From assembly GCF_011753055.1 (NCBI RefSeq), contig NZ_VWWJ01000004.1:310001-374000 (forward strand): a stretch of 64,000 bases of DNA, written 5' to 3'. A program made the position numbers and the translations under genes. Positions 24,634 through 33,180 of this stretch are shown piece after piece; positions within the stretch are counted from its first letter, which is position 1; each line of letters begins with the position of its first letter. This DNA comes from Burkholderia sp. Ax-1719. GTDB taxonomy: Bacteria > Pseudomonadota > Gammaproteobacteria > Burkholderiales > Burkholderiaceae. Below the pieces are notes generated by a model. That model worked only from the letters and a program-made list of their open reading frames with translations, did not search any database and was not told the origin of the DNA.

Positions 24634-26055
24634 GTGAAAACCAATATCGAACAACTCGCTGATTTTGCGGCGGCGACACCATTTGCGGATCTACCCGAGG
24701 TAATAGTCGACGAATCCAAGCGTCTTCTACTCGATTCGCTCGGCTGCGCGCTCGCAGGCGTTGACAACCCGAAAGGTCGTATCGGTATTGACTATGGCCG
24801 GCTGATGGGGGGCAGCGGAAATGCGACGATTATCGGAACAACCGACAAGGTATCACCGTTTGGCGCCGCTTTTGCCAATGGAGAATTGATCAACACGCTC
24901 GATATGGATGCGGTGTTGCCACCCGGGCACGTTACGCCATACGTGTTGCCCGGCGCACTCGCGCTTGCAGAAACGGCAGGCTCATCCGGCAAGGAACTGA
25001 TCCGTTCGATCGCCGTGTCTCACGAGATATCCTGGCGCATGGGCAAGGCCATGGACTACCTGCGGGACATGCAAGACGGAATGCTGTCGACGCCGCCGGT
25101 GTTTGGGTATAGCAGCACGATTTTCGGAGCGACGGCGGCAATCGGAATGCTGCAGCGGCAGTCTACAGAGACCCTGTCTCACTCGCTGGGCATTGCTGGT
25201 TCGATTCCTCCGGTTCAGTCGATGATGTCGCACTTTCATCACGCACCCAGCACGACGATCAAGTATCTGATGGCCGGTGTCCTTGTGCAGGCGGCCATGA
25301 CCGCTGCCTATATGGGGCAAATGGGACACCGTGGGGACGTCAATATTCTTGACGATGCCGAATATGGTTTCAGCCGGTTCATCGGCACCCGTCGCTGGGA
25401 ACCCGCCAACATCACGGCCGACCTCGGCAAACGATGGGGATTCAACACCGAGCAATCATATAAACCCTATCCGCATTGCCGTATTCTTCATGCGCCACTC
25501 GACTGTCTGGCGGAAATTATCGGCAAGCACGATATTCTTCCGGACGAAATAGATGGCGTGAACGTGTTGGTTGAAGGCTTCGTACAGAAGCCCACGTGGT
25601 TGAACAAGGACATTCGTCACGTGCACGATGCGCAATTCAGCATTGCCCATGGAATCGCGGTGGGCGCGCAGCGAATTCCACCCGGCCGGGACTGGCAGGA
25701 TCCCGCTAACGTCTTCAGCCCGTCCGTCATGAATTTGATGAACAAGGTCACGCATCAAGTGCATCCCAACTACGAGAAAGAACTCGCCGCCCACGGTGCT
25801 GCGCGGCCGACAAAGGTGGAGGTTCACGCACGCGGAACCACGTTCACCGCTGAGCGGCAGTATCCGAGAGGCAGTCCTTCGCCTGATCCGACGACTCGTA
25901 TGACGAACGAAGACCTGATTCTGAAATTCCGCCACAACGCCGATGGCGTGTTGACTTCGAGTGCGGTAGACGACGTGGTCGATGCGGTGACGAATCTGGA
26001 GCGTGTGCCGAACTTCTCGACCGTAATGAGGCTGGTAGCACGCAGTCGCTTCTGA
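24634..26055 (+). CDS. MmgE/PrpD-family protein 1
   Basis: This 473-residue protein starts at GTG behind GGGAAGGGAAA. It has PrpD-fold features: SKRLLLDSLGCALAG near residue 30, AFANGELINTLDMDAV (the conserved helix with Asp) and YKPYPHCRILHAPLD near residue 275. The family includes 2-methylcitrate dehydratase and cis-aconitate decarboxylase, so dehydration or decarboxylation of a hydroxy-acid is the general expectation, but specificity is not predictable. A MmgE/PrpD gene also occurs in the Pseudomonas aeruginosa itaconate region with CitE, MaoC, acyl-CoA dehydrogenase and CaiB genes, the same families as in this two-armed unit. Two more copies lie at 31715 and 48772. Confidence 0.85.
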   Translation: MKTNIEQLADFAAATPFADLPEVIVDESKRLLLDSLGCALAGVDNPKGRIGIDYGRLMGGSGNATIIGTTDKVSPFGAAFANGELINTLDMDAVLPPGHVTPYVLPGALALAETAGSSGKELIRSIAVSHEISWRMGKAMDYLRDMQDGMLSTPPVFGYSSTIFGATAAIGMLQRQSTETLSHSLGIAGSIPPVQSMMSHFHHAPSTTIKYLMAGVLVQAAMTAAYMGQMGHRGDVNILDDAEYGFSRFIGTRRWEPANITADLGKRWGFNTEQSYKPYPHCRILHAPLDCLAEIIGKHDILPDEIDGVNVLVEGFVQKPTWLNKDIRHVHDAQFSIAHGIAVGAQRIPPGRDWQDPANVFSPSVMNLMNKVTHQVHPNYEKELAAHGAARPTKVEVHARGTTFTAERQYPRGSPSPDPTTRMTNEDLILKFRHNADGVLTSSAVDDVVDAVTNLERVPNFSTVMRLVARSRF

Positions 26056-26076
26056 CTGTGACAAGCGAGACTTTCA

Positions 26077-26424
26077 ATGCCGAAATTCACATACGTTGTA
26101 CTGACGAATGCTGTTCCCGGGAAAGAGCAGGAATTCGACCAATGGTATTCGGGGCAGCATGTTCCCGACGTGCTGCGTGTACCGGGTGTGCTAAGTGCTC
26201 AACGCTTCAGGCGCACCGCGCAGCAACGAGGCACGGCGCCGCAGCCCTGGCAATACCTGGCGCTTTACGAGTGCGATGCGCGCGATCCGCAAGTCATCAC
26301 CGACGGTATTCAGGCACGGATAGGCACGCCCGAGATGCCGATGAGCGATTCGTTAGCCGATGTGCGCTATGCCTGCTACTTTGAGCCGATCACGGACGTC
26401 ATTCGTAGGCAGGACGCCCGATAG
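26077..26424 (+). CDS. EthD-like dimeric alpha/beta-barrel protein
   Basis: This 115-residue protein opens MPKFTYVVLTNAVPGKEQEF, then WYSGQHVPDVLRVPGVLSA, the pattern of small ferredoxin-like dimeric barrel proteins (EthD/DUF4286-like: a strand, then FDxWYxxxHVPDVL). Such proteins serve as small monooxygenase or isomerase subunits or as pathway accessories. It is the last gene of the rightward arm, 21 bases after MmgE/PrpD, and is followed by a bidirectional terminator. The role is unknown. Confidence 0.72.
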   Translation: MPKFTYVVLTNAVPGKEQEFDQWYSGQHVPDVLRVPGVLSAQRFRRTAQQRGTAPQPWQYLALYECDARDPQVITDGIQARIGTPEMPMSDSLADVRYACYFEPITDVIRRQDAR

Positions 26425-26444
26425 GCGTGGCGCGCTGCTGACGT

Positions 26445-26477
26445 GACTACGCTTTCCAGTTCGCGGTAAGCGTAGTC
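26445..26477. terminator. Bidirectional hairpin between convergent genes
   Basis: A perfect ten-base stem (GACTACGCTT/AAGCGTAGTC) with a 13-base loop sits between the rightward arm (ends 26424) and the leftward hydrolase (ends 26502). There is no strong T tract. Position and symmetry support a terminator. Confidence 0.6.
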
Positions 26478-26501
26478 GTATAGCAGTGTGCGATTGCGTG
26501 A

Positions 26502-27404
26502 TTAAAGGTGCTTTTTGTAGAACGGCACGAGCTTCGCAACAGCCTGAGCGACAGGTTCCGGCTGGTCGTAAAGGTCGTAGTGGGTAGCGCCTTCGACGAC
26601 AAACAGATCCTTCTCGCCCTTTACCCGTTGGTAAAGTTCCTTTCCGTCAGCCAGCGAGCCGAACGCGCCGGGCACGCTGCCCACAACGATCTGGATCGGC
26701 TGCGTCAGCAGCTCTTCCACCAGATGGAAGGCATCGAACGCCATGACGCTGCCGATGCTGGTGAAGCGCAGTTTGTTGGGCGAGCAGGCATTCTGGCCGC
26801 GCGCCGTACGGTAGTAGTCCACTGCCTGCGACACGTCGACTTCGGTCACACCGGCGGCGTCACGTTCCGCGGTCGAGTTGGGGATCCAGTTGTTGATCAT
26901 CGGTTCGCCGCCGCGCGCCTCGGCGCTACGTTGCTTACCGACGGCTTCCAGCGTGGCGATGGGGTTGCCCTGGCGATACAGCCGGCCGATATTCGCGCCG
27001 ACCACCGTGCCGACAGCCTTGATACGCTTTTCGGTCATAGCGGAATTCACCGCATAGCCGCCGCCTGCGCACACACCCAGCACGCCGATCTTTTCCTCGT
27101 TCACATAGGGAAGCGTCACCAGATAATCGACTGCACAGCGGATATCTTCGACGCGGGTTGCGGGGTCTTCGATATATCGCGGTTCGCCGCCGCTTTCGCC
27201 CTGAAACGAGGCGTCAAACGCAATCGTCACGAATCCCTGCTCGGCCAGTTTCGCGGCGTACAGGCCAGCGGTCTGTCCCTTGCAGCTACTGCCCGGATGG
27301 ACACAGACAAGCGCTGCATACTGTTTGTTCTCGTCGAAGTCAGCGGGGAAGTGCAGTTCGGCTGCCACGTCCCACGTTCTGTTCCTGAAAGTTACCGATT
27401 TCAT
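26502..27404 (-). CDS. Alpha/beta hydrolase with Cys nucleophile (dienelactone-hydrolase-like)
   Basis: This 300-residue protein has an alpha/beta-hydrolase core with VCVHPGSSC near residue 34 and a nucleophile elbow GVCAGGG, where Cys112 replaces the usual Ser, as in dienelactone hydrolase. The likely catalytic His is in GATHYDLYD near the C-terminus. It would cleave an ester, lactone or similar bond of a ring-opened intermediate. The start is set at MKSVTF; a longer frame to 27485 adds 27 unlikely residues. It is divergent from a LysR gene 124 bases away, the classic arrangement of regulator and target. Confidence 0.75.
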   Translation of the reverse strand: MKSVTFRNRTWDVAAELHFPADFDENKQYAALVCVHPGSSCKGQTAGLYAAKLAEQGFVTIAFDASFQGESGGEPRYIEDPATRVEDIRCAVDYLVTLPYVNEEKIGVLGVCAGGGYAVNSAMTEKRIKAVGTVVGANIGRLYRQGNPIATLEAVGKQRSAEARGGEPMINNWIPNSTAERDAAGVTEVDVSQAVDYYRTARGQNACSPNKLRFTSIGSVMAFDAFHLVEELLTQPIQIVVGSVPGAFGSLADGKELYQRVKGEKDLFVVEGATHYDLYDQPEPVAQAVAKLVPFYKKHL

Positions 27405-27493
27405 TGCCGTAGATTCCGTTAGGTAAATGGGTAAGAGAGCACCGAAGCGGTACAAGCTCATTGTGGTAACGATTCGGTGTTTCAACTAGGGCA

Positions 27494-27499
27494 TATAAT
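27494..27499 (+). promoter_or_regulatory. Candidate -10 box of the LysR gene at 27529
   Basis: A perfect TATAAT lies 30 bases before the LysR start in the 124-base divergent region shared with the hydrolase gene. No clear -35 or T-N11-A palindrome was found. Confidence 0.4.
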
Positions 27500-27528
27500 C
27501 CGCATGGTGCCATTAGAGAAACTTATTA

Positions 27529-28416
27529 ATGATTGGCGATAATCTGCGCGACCTGCAGGTCTTCCTGACGGTGGCGGAAGAGCACAACTTCACGCGCGCG
27601 GCGGTGAGGCTGGGCGTGTCCCAGTCGGCCTTGAGCCAGACGATCCGCGCGCTGGAGGAGCGCATGGACATGCCGCTGTTCGTGCGTACCACGCGCAAGG
27701 TCTCGCTTACTGAGGCCGGCGAGCGTCTGCTCGCGCTGGTGGGGCCGGCCATGGAGGAAATCCAGCAGGGGCTGACCCAGATGAGCGCGCTGCGCAACAG
27801 ACCGGCTGGCACCGTTCGCATTTCCGCCGATGAATTCGCCGTTCAAACGGTGTTGTGGCCGGTCTTGCCCGGGTTCCTCGCTCGCTATCCCGAGATCAAG
27901 GTAGAGATCGCCACGGACTACGGGCTGGCCGACATCGTGGAGCAGCGTTACGACGCAGGCGTGCGACGCGGGGGCCTTGTTTCAAGAGATATGATCGCGG
28001 TGCGCATCAGCTCCGACGTGTCGATGGTGACGGTGGGCTCGCCAGTCTATTTCGAGGGCCATCCCAAACCCAGGCAACCTCGTGAACTGATTGAGCACAA
28101 CTGTGTGAATCTGCGCCTGCCAACACAGGGCAATTTCGCATGGTCGTTCCGTAAAGGCACCAAGGAGCAACGGATCAAGGTCGAAGGACAACTGGTGGTC
28201 AACAGCCTGCCGCAAGTTGTCGAGGCCGCATTGGGTCATGTCGGTCTCGCGCATTTGCCCGAGCGTCTTGTCTGTGAGCATCTCGAAGCGGGTCGGTTGA
28301 TCGAGGTGTTACGCGAATGGCGCATGACCTACGAGGGCTATCACCTCTACTATCCCAACCGCCGTAAATCGCCAGCGCTCAGTTTGCTGGTGGACGCGCT
28401 ACGCTACTCGCCTTGA
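27529..28416 (+). CDS. LysR-family regulator, divergent to the hydrolase
   Basis: This 295-residue protein has an N-terminal helix-turn-helix (DLQVFLTVAEEHNFTRAA, then LGVSQSALSQTIRALEERM) and a substrate-binding domain beginning near residue 90 with GTVRISADEFA. The DNA-binding end and the FEGHPKPRQPREL effector-domain loop place it in the large CrgA/DmlR-like group that usually controls one adjacent gene. It is divergent to the Cys-type hydrolase at 26502-27404, its most likely target. The ligand is unknown. Confidence 0.85.
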   Translation: MIGDNLRDLQVFLTVAEEHNFTRAAVRLGVSQSALSQTIRALEERMDMPLFVRTTRKVSLTEAGERLLALVGPAMEEIQQGLTQMSALRNRPAGTVRISADEFAVQTVLWPVLPGFLARYPEIKVEIATDYGLADIVEQRYDAGVRRGGLVSRDMIAVRISSDVSMVTVGSPVYFEGHPKPRQPRELIEHNCVNLRLPTQGNFAWSFRKGTKEQRIKVEGQLVVNSLPQVVEAALGHVGLAHLPERLVCEHLEAGRLIEVLREWRMTYEGYHLYYPNRRKSPALSLLVDALRYSP

Positions 28417-28497
28417 TCGTTCTGCGATCCGTGACGGTCAAAGCAGCGCCCTCAGCGTAGCGCGGTGCCCGCAGCGAATTGCGATTTAAATCGTCGC

Positions 28498-28510
28498 GTT
28501 CCGTACATCG
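28498..28510 (-). promoter_or_regulatory. TGTACGGAAC element upstream of AraC gene 1
   Basis: On the minus strand CGATGTACGGAAC occurs here, and the identical 13-mer is found upstream of the MmgE/PrpD operon at 48684-48696. TGTACG also occurs before the other two AraC paralogues. It is a candidate regulator half-site, but 13-mers can recur by chance. Confidence 0.3.
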
Positions 28511-28687
28511 AAAACAAAACGCAACAAGCAAAAATCGACCTTAAAAAAGGCGGCTTCAGCCAGGGAAATCGTTAAGCAGGTCGCGCACTGTATCCGATTG
28601 ACCCGGTGCTACTATCAACGCGATGCGACGCGCCTGCTTCGGTCATCATCGACGATGACGTACCCAACGACTGCCCACCCGCTATCC

Positions 28688-29659
28688 ATGGATCCGCTTT
28701 CGGATGTCCTTTCGTCATTGACGCCGCACAACCGGCTCTATGCCTCGTTTGACACTGCGGGCGCGTGGTCGCTGTTCTTTCCGCCGTACCACGGCATCAA
28801 GTTCGCTGCGGTGCTGCAAGGCGAATGTTGGGGAAGGGTCGATGGCATGGCACAACCCGTTCACCTGGAAGAGGGCGACTGTTTTCTGCTGAATCGCGGC
28901 AGCGGCATTACGCTATCGACCGACCCGTCGTTGCCGCCGCAGGACTCATCGGCCGTGCTGGAAGCCATCGAACGTGAAGGCGTCGCGATCCACAACGGTG
29001 GCGGCGAGGTTTTGCTGATCGGCGTGTTTTTTTCGTTTCCCAACGATCATGCCGCGAGACTGCTCGACGGGTTGCCGCGCTTCGTCAGTTCGCCTCGCGC
29101 TAGTCCGCAGGCAGACATTCTGCGTTGGTCGCTGGAGCAACTGAAAGGGGAATTGCACGCGCCGCTGCCGGGCGGCATGCTGGTGTCGAATCACCTGCTG
29201 CATCTGATGCTGGTGCAGATGTTGCGACTTCATCTGACGAATTCGTCCTCTGATTTTCCCGCCGGATGGTTCGCCGCGCTATCGGATCGCCAGATTAGCG
29301 CTGCGATTGGCGCCATGCACAATGAACCTGGCCGACACTGGTCGCTTGATGACCTCGCGCGTATCGCGGGGCTCTCGCGCACGATTTTCGCGCAGCGCTT
29401 CAAGGAAATCGTCGGCGAAACGCCGATGAGCTATCTAATGCGATGGCGCATGCTGATGGCAATGAACCGGTTGCGCGGCAGCAGTGAAAGCGTCTCATCG
29501 ATTGCGTACGCGCTCGGTTATGAATCTGAAAGCGCGTTCTGTACCGCGTTCAAACGAACGACATCCTGTTCCCCGATCCAGTACCGTCGCCAGCCGCCTG
29601 CCATCGAAGCCGATGAGCGTGACGCAGTTCGGCATCCTCACTCCGCGGCTCACGCGTAG
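28688..29659 (+). CDS. AraC-family regulator 1 (cupin + HTH)
   Basis: This 323-residue protein starts MDPLSDVLSSLTP, the same start as two paralogues at 38287 and 53053, which is why longer in-frame starts are rejected. An N-terminal cupin (HLEEGDCFLLNRG) is followed by a linker and a C-terminal double helix-turn-helix: HWSLDDLARIAGLSRTIFAQ, then SIAYALGYESESAFCTAFKR. The family senses a small molecule through the cupin and activates neighbouring genes. It precedes the small protein and Rieske oxygenase genes on the same strand, a plausible target pair. Confidence 0.87.
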   Translation: MDPLSDVLSSLTPHNRLYASFDTAGAWSLFFPPYHGIKFAAVLQGECWGRVDGMAQPVHLEEGDCFLLNRGSGITLSTDPSLPPQDSSAVLEAIEREGVAIHNGGGEVLLIGVFFSFPNDHAARLLDGLPRFVSSPRASPQADILRWSLEQLKGELHAPLPGGMLVSNHLLHLMLVQMLRLHLTNSSSDFPAGWFAALSDRQISAAIGAMHNEPGRHWSLDDLARIAGLSRTIFAQRFKEIVGETPMSYLMRWRMLMAMNRLRGSSESVSSIAYALGYESESAFCTAFKRTTSCSPIQYRRQPPAIEADERDAVRHPHSAAHA

Positions 29660-29973
29660 CTTGACCCCTGACATTGCAGCGGCAATCGAAATCCGTACGC
29701 ACTAGAAGAAAAAGCGGACTCATTCGATATACCCGTCAATCAATGGCGAAATAGCATCTAGCCGGGTGTTTCTGATTCCATTGATGGAGCAGGAACGCCG
29801 AGCGCCGCGGACAGGCGCGTGTTCATTTTTTGTGAATTCGTACTCCATAACATCGGTTAAGTCATGATGCGTTTACGTCCATCACCGATTGATCGCAATG
29901 CACAGGAGACGGCCTTGTCCGCACACGTAAAAAAACCTGCGTCATTGTCCGGCGCAGACACGTTTGGAGGAGC
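29660..29973. other. Intergenic region before the Rieske unit
   Basis: No gene is seen in these 314 bases. The stretch at 29821-29838 (GTTCATTTTTTGTGAAT) is a weak palindrome that could be a regulator site. The ribosome site GGAGGAGC at 29966-29973 belongs to the following gene. Confidence 0.4.
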
Positions 29974-30339
29974 ATGATGAATCACGCAGTATCCGATGAT
30001 TCCGGCCGCCTGCCGGAAGGCTTCGAAGAGCTTGAGCCTTTCGTCGCCCGTTGGGGCGCGCCCACGTCCCACGCGCGCTGGATCGATCGCGCCGCCATGC
30101 CTTACGCGGAAATCGTGTGCTTTTACGAGGCGATCTTTGCGCGTGCAGAAGAAGCGACGGTCTATCTCGAACAGTTTCCGCTGAACGAGATGCCCGCCCC
30201 GGCAGAAAACCTGTTCCGCTTGTTACTCGCGATGTGTCATGCCGCCGTCGCGGTCGAGATGCATCAGGCGCCCTCCATTCGTCATGCGCCGCCGCAGCAC
30301 GCGCTGAAGATCGTCACGGGTTTCCAGCCGCACGGCTGA
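29974..30339 (+). CDS. Unrecognised 121-residue protein paired with a Rieske oxygenase
   Basis: The start ATG directly follows GGAGGAGC, a strong ribosome site. The protein is soluble and mostly helical, with RWGAPTSHARW near residue 26 and a His/Met/Ala-rich helix LLAMCHAAVAVEMHQ near residue 85. I do not recognise a family; it is not a ferredoxin (one Cys-containing motif only) nor a typical beta subunit of a ring-hydroxylating dioxygenase. It ends 34 bases before the Rieske gene, so the two are probably co-expressed. A small assembly or accessory role is possible. Confidence 0.6.
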   Translation: MMNHAVSDDSGRLPEGFEELEPFVARWGAPTSHARWIDRAAMPYAEIVCFYEAIFARAEEATVYLEQFPLNEMPAPAENLFRLLLAMCHAAVAVEMHQAPSIRHAPPQHALKIVTGFQPHG

Positions 30340-30373
30340 GCCTCTTCGCATTCTCCTATTTGCAGGAGCTGGT

Positions 30374-31618
30374 ATGAATCACCCGAACGACATTCAAACC
30401 CATCTCACCGAATCAGTCGGTCTGAAGACCGAAGCGATGCCCGTGGCGCTGTATACCGATCCGGCTCAATACGAAGTCGAACGCGAGCGGGTATTTCGTC
30501 GCTCGTGGCTCATGGTTGGACGCGTCGAGCGCATCCCAAAGCCCGATGATTTCTTCTTGAAGGAACTCGCGATCTTTAACGCATCGGTCATCGTAACGCG
30601 TTCAGACGACGGCACGGTACGCGCGTTTCATAACGTATGCGCCCACCGCTCGAATATCGTCGAGCATCGACCCAGCGGCAATGCGAAGCGCTTTGTGTGC
30701 CGCTATCACAGCTGGAGTTACAACAACGCCGGTGCGCTCGCAAACGTGCCCGACGAAGGCGGCTTCTTCAACCTCGACAAGAAGAAGTGCGGACTGACAC
30801 CCGTGACGGTCGATGTGTGGGAAGGCTGGATCTTCGTCAATATGGCGCCGGCGCCCGAAGTCAGCCTGCAAGAATTTCTTGGGCCGATGGCGGACGCGCT
30901 TGCCGGTATCGTGTATCCGAATCCGGATAACTGCATCGTGCTGCGCGGCGAATTTAAGGCGAACTGGAAAGCGGTCGCCGAGAATTTCAGCGAGGCTTAC
31001 CATATTGCTTCGATCCATCCGAAGACGCTGGGTCCGATTTACACGGGGCGTCCGAATCCGTTCAGTCGTCCTGTTAGTGCGAACCTTTACGGAGCGCACC
31101 GCTCGATGTCGCTGTGGCTGAATACGGGCAGTCAGCCGTCCGAGAAGGCGAAGGTGATGCGCTGGCTGTTCTCGGCGGGCCAGACGGTCACGGGTACGCG
31201 TAAAGGCAACGATGTGAATCCGATCACCGAGCACGAGTCCATCAACCCCACCCGGCATGCCGAATGGTCGAGCGACGTCAATTGGTTCTTCCCGAACTGG
31301 CATCTGCAGATCTCGGCCAACCAGTTCTGGACGCATGAATTCTGGCCGACCTCGGCGAATACGACGGTGTGGGAGGCGCGCTTCTACAACAAGACGCCGA
31401 CATCGGTACGTGAACGGCTGCAACTCGAACATTTCACGTCGCACATCACCGACACGATGCTTGAGGATCTCGGCAATATCGAAAGCATGCAGACCGGTAT
31501 GGAGTCGGGCGCGAAGTCGTTCGTCCACTTCAACGAAAGCGAAATATTGTGCCGCCACGGGCTCGAACAGGTCGTTAAATGGTCGTCTGCCACGACGGCG
31601 CGTGATGCGCTTGGCTAA
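30374..31618 (+). CDS. Rieske non-haem iron oxygenase, alpha subunit
   Basis: This 414-residue protein has a Rieske 2Fe-2S site with Cys89-x-His91 and Cys109-xx-His112 (CAHRSN and CRYHSW). The catalytic domain has the mononuclear iron ligands His210 and His215 in SEAYHIASIH. The length fits a homo-oligomeric monooxygenase or demethylase alpha subunit rather than an alpha-beta dioxygenase. No reductase or ferredoxin gene is in the window, so it must borrow electrons from partners elsewhere. It would hydroxylate or demethylate the pathway substrate. An AraC gene and a small protein gene precede it. Confidence 0.88.
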   Translation: MNHPNDIQTHLTESVGLKTEAMPVALYTDPAQYEVERERVFRRSWLMVGRVERIPKPDDFFLKELAIFNASVIVTRSDDGTVRAFHNVCAHRSNIVEHRPSGNAKRFVCRYHSWSYNNAGALANVPDEGGFFNLDKKKCGLTPVTVDVWEGWIFVNMAPAPEVSLQEFLGPMADALAGIVYPNPDNCIVLRGEFKANWKAVAENFSEAYHIASIHPKTLGPIYTGRPNPFSRPVSANLYGAHRSMSLWLNTGSQPSEKAKVMRWLFSAGQTVTGTRKGNDVNPITEHESINPTRHAEWSSDVNWFFPNWHLQISANQFWTHEFWPTSANTTVWEARFYNKTPTSVRERLQLEHFTSHITDTMLEDLGNIESMQTGMESGAKSFVHFNESEILCRHGLEQVVKWSSATTARDALG

Positions 31619-31642
31619 ATGAAGTCAAGATGTGAAATGCGT

Positions 31643-31659
31643 GGCGGCCACCAGCCGCC
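31643..31659. terminator. GC-rich hairpin between convergent genes
   Basis: GGCGGC/GCCGCC flanks a five-base loop between the Rieske gene (ends 31618) and the leftward MmgE/PrpD gene (ends 31715). There is no T tract, so confidence is low. Confidence 0.35.
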
Positions 31660-31714
31660 GCGCACCTCTTCGATTTGCACATCCTCCAGCATGCCGGACG
31701 TGCGAGCGCGGCGC

Positions 31715-33163
31715 TTACTGGCCTGAGATTCGCACGAACTGGCGGATAACGGTGCCAAAGTCCTCGACATGTTCCAGATTGAGCACGCTGTCGACAACCC
31801 GGTCGATGGTCTGGGCGGGCAGCAGGCCGTCGACAAAGGCGCGGAATTTGCCGACGAGTTCGTCCGTCGTCATATACGTCGACGGATCTGCCGACGGCGT
31901 GCCCTTGGGGAACATCTTCTCACCGACAAAAACCTGGCCGCGTGCGCGTACCTCGACGCGCGACGGCCGGCTGGAAATGTCCGCCGAGATCGACTGAAAA
32001 TAGCTCGGGTGCGTTTCCAGCGAGACGCGCTTCATCAGCGCCATCACGGATGGGTCGAACACGACCGCCGGATCCTGCCAGCGCGGGCCGGGTGGAATGC
32101 GATGCGCCGCAACGGCGAGGCCGTGCGAGAAGCAGAACTGCGCATCGTGCACCTGCAGGATTTCGCGGTTGGTGAAACAGGGCAGCACATAGGCCCAGCC
32201 TTCGCCAAACGATGTGATGCTGTCGATCTCGTCGGGCTTCAGATCGTTGCGGGTCACGATGTCGATCAGCAGATCCAGCGGGGCGTGCATGACGCGGCAG
32301 TGCGGGTAGGGCTTGAACATCTGGAAGGCGGGGAAACGCCACTCCTCGCCCAGGCCGCCGGTGATGAGCCCGGGCATCCAGCGGTCAGTGCCGATGAAGC
32401 TCGCGTAGCCGTTGACCTCGTCGTCCAGGATACGCAGGTCGCCGCGATGCCCCAGCTCTCCCATGTCGGCGGCCGTGAGCGCGATGTTGGTGAGACCGCC
32501 GGCCAGCTGGTATTTGATGGTGGCGGTGGGCGCATGCGTGAACCAGGCGCGCTGGGCGTTCACGGGCGCCGATGCGGCTGCGAGACCCAACGCATTGGCC
32601 AACTGGTCTGCCGGGAGGCGCTTGAGTTTACCCGCCGAAGCCGTCGCGCCAAACACGGTGCTGCTGTATCCCACCACCGAGGCCGGATTGGCAGACTTGC
32701 CGTCGCGCGTATCGCGGTAGCCGCTCATCGACGCGCCGAAGCGGTAGGAGATCTCGTGCGACACCGCCACGGCGGCGATCAGGTCCTTGCCGGAGCGCCG
32801 CTGCGTTTCGGCTGTGGCAAACGCGCCGGGCAGCACGTACGGGCTCACGTGGCCCGGCAGCAGCACCGAGTCGGCATCGAGCGCATTGAGCAGTTCGCTG
32901 TTGGCAAACGCTGCGCCATAAACGGTAGTCCGTTCGCCTGTTCCGATGATGGTCGCGCCATTAGCACTTCCTGCGCTGCCGCCGATACGGCGGCCCATTT
33001 CGATACCGATGCGTCCTCTGGGATGATCGATTCCTGCCAATGCGACGCCCAGCGAATCGAGAATATCGCGCTTGCATTCCTGCACGACGATATCGGGCAA
33101 TCGGTCGGTATCGACGCTGGCTGCAAACTCAGCAAGCTGCTCGATGATGGTGGACGGTTTCAT
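31715..33163 (-). CDS. MmgE/PrpD-family protein 2
   Basis: This 482-residue protein shares with copy 1 the CKRDILDSLGVALAGIDHPRG N-terminal helix region, AFANSELLNALDADSV and MFKPYPHCRVMHAPLDLL. The start is placed at MKPSTI behind AAGGAACG, 17 bases after the upstream ALDH stop; longer in-frame starts run into that gene. Family members dehydrate or decarboxylate hydroxy- or tricarboxylic acids, but the substrate is open. It closes the leftward ALDH-GMC-ALDH-MmgE group. Similarity to copy 1 across the whole length suggests duplication within the island or related substrates. Confidence 0.84.
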   Translation of the reverse strand: MKPSTIIEQLAEFAASVDTDRLPDIVVQECKRDILDSLGVALAGIDHPRGRIGIEMGRRIGGSAGSANGATIIGTGERTTVYGAAFANSELLNALDADSVLLPGHVSPYVLPGAFATAETQRRSGKDLIAAVAVSHEISYRFGASMSGYRDTRDGKSANPASVVGYSSTVFGATASAGKLKRLPADQLANALGLAAASAPVNAQRAWFTHAPTATIKYQLAGGLTNIALTAADMGELGHRGDLRILDDEVNGYASFIGTDRWMPGLITGGLGEEWRFPAFQMFKPYPHCRVMHAPLDLLIDIVTRNDLKPDEIDSITSFGEGWAYVLPCFTNREILQVHDAQFCFSHGLAVAAHRIPPGPRWQDPAVVFDPSVMALMKRVSLETHPSYFQSISADISSRPSRVEVRARGQVFVGEKMFPKGTPSADPSTYMTTDELVGKFRAFVDGLLPAQTIDRVVDSVLNLEHVEDFGTVIRQFVRISGQ

Positions 33164-33180
33164 CTTTATCGTTCCTTGCT

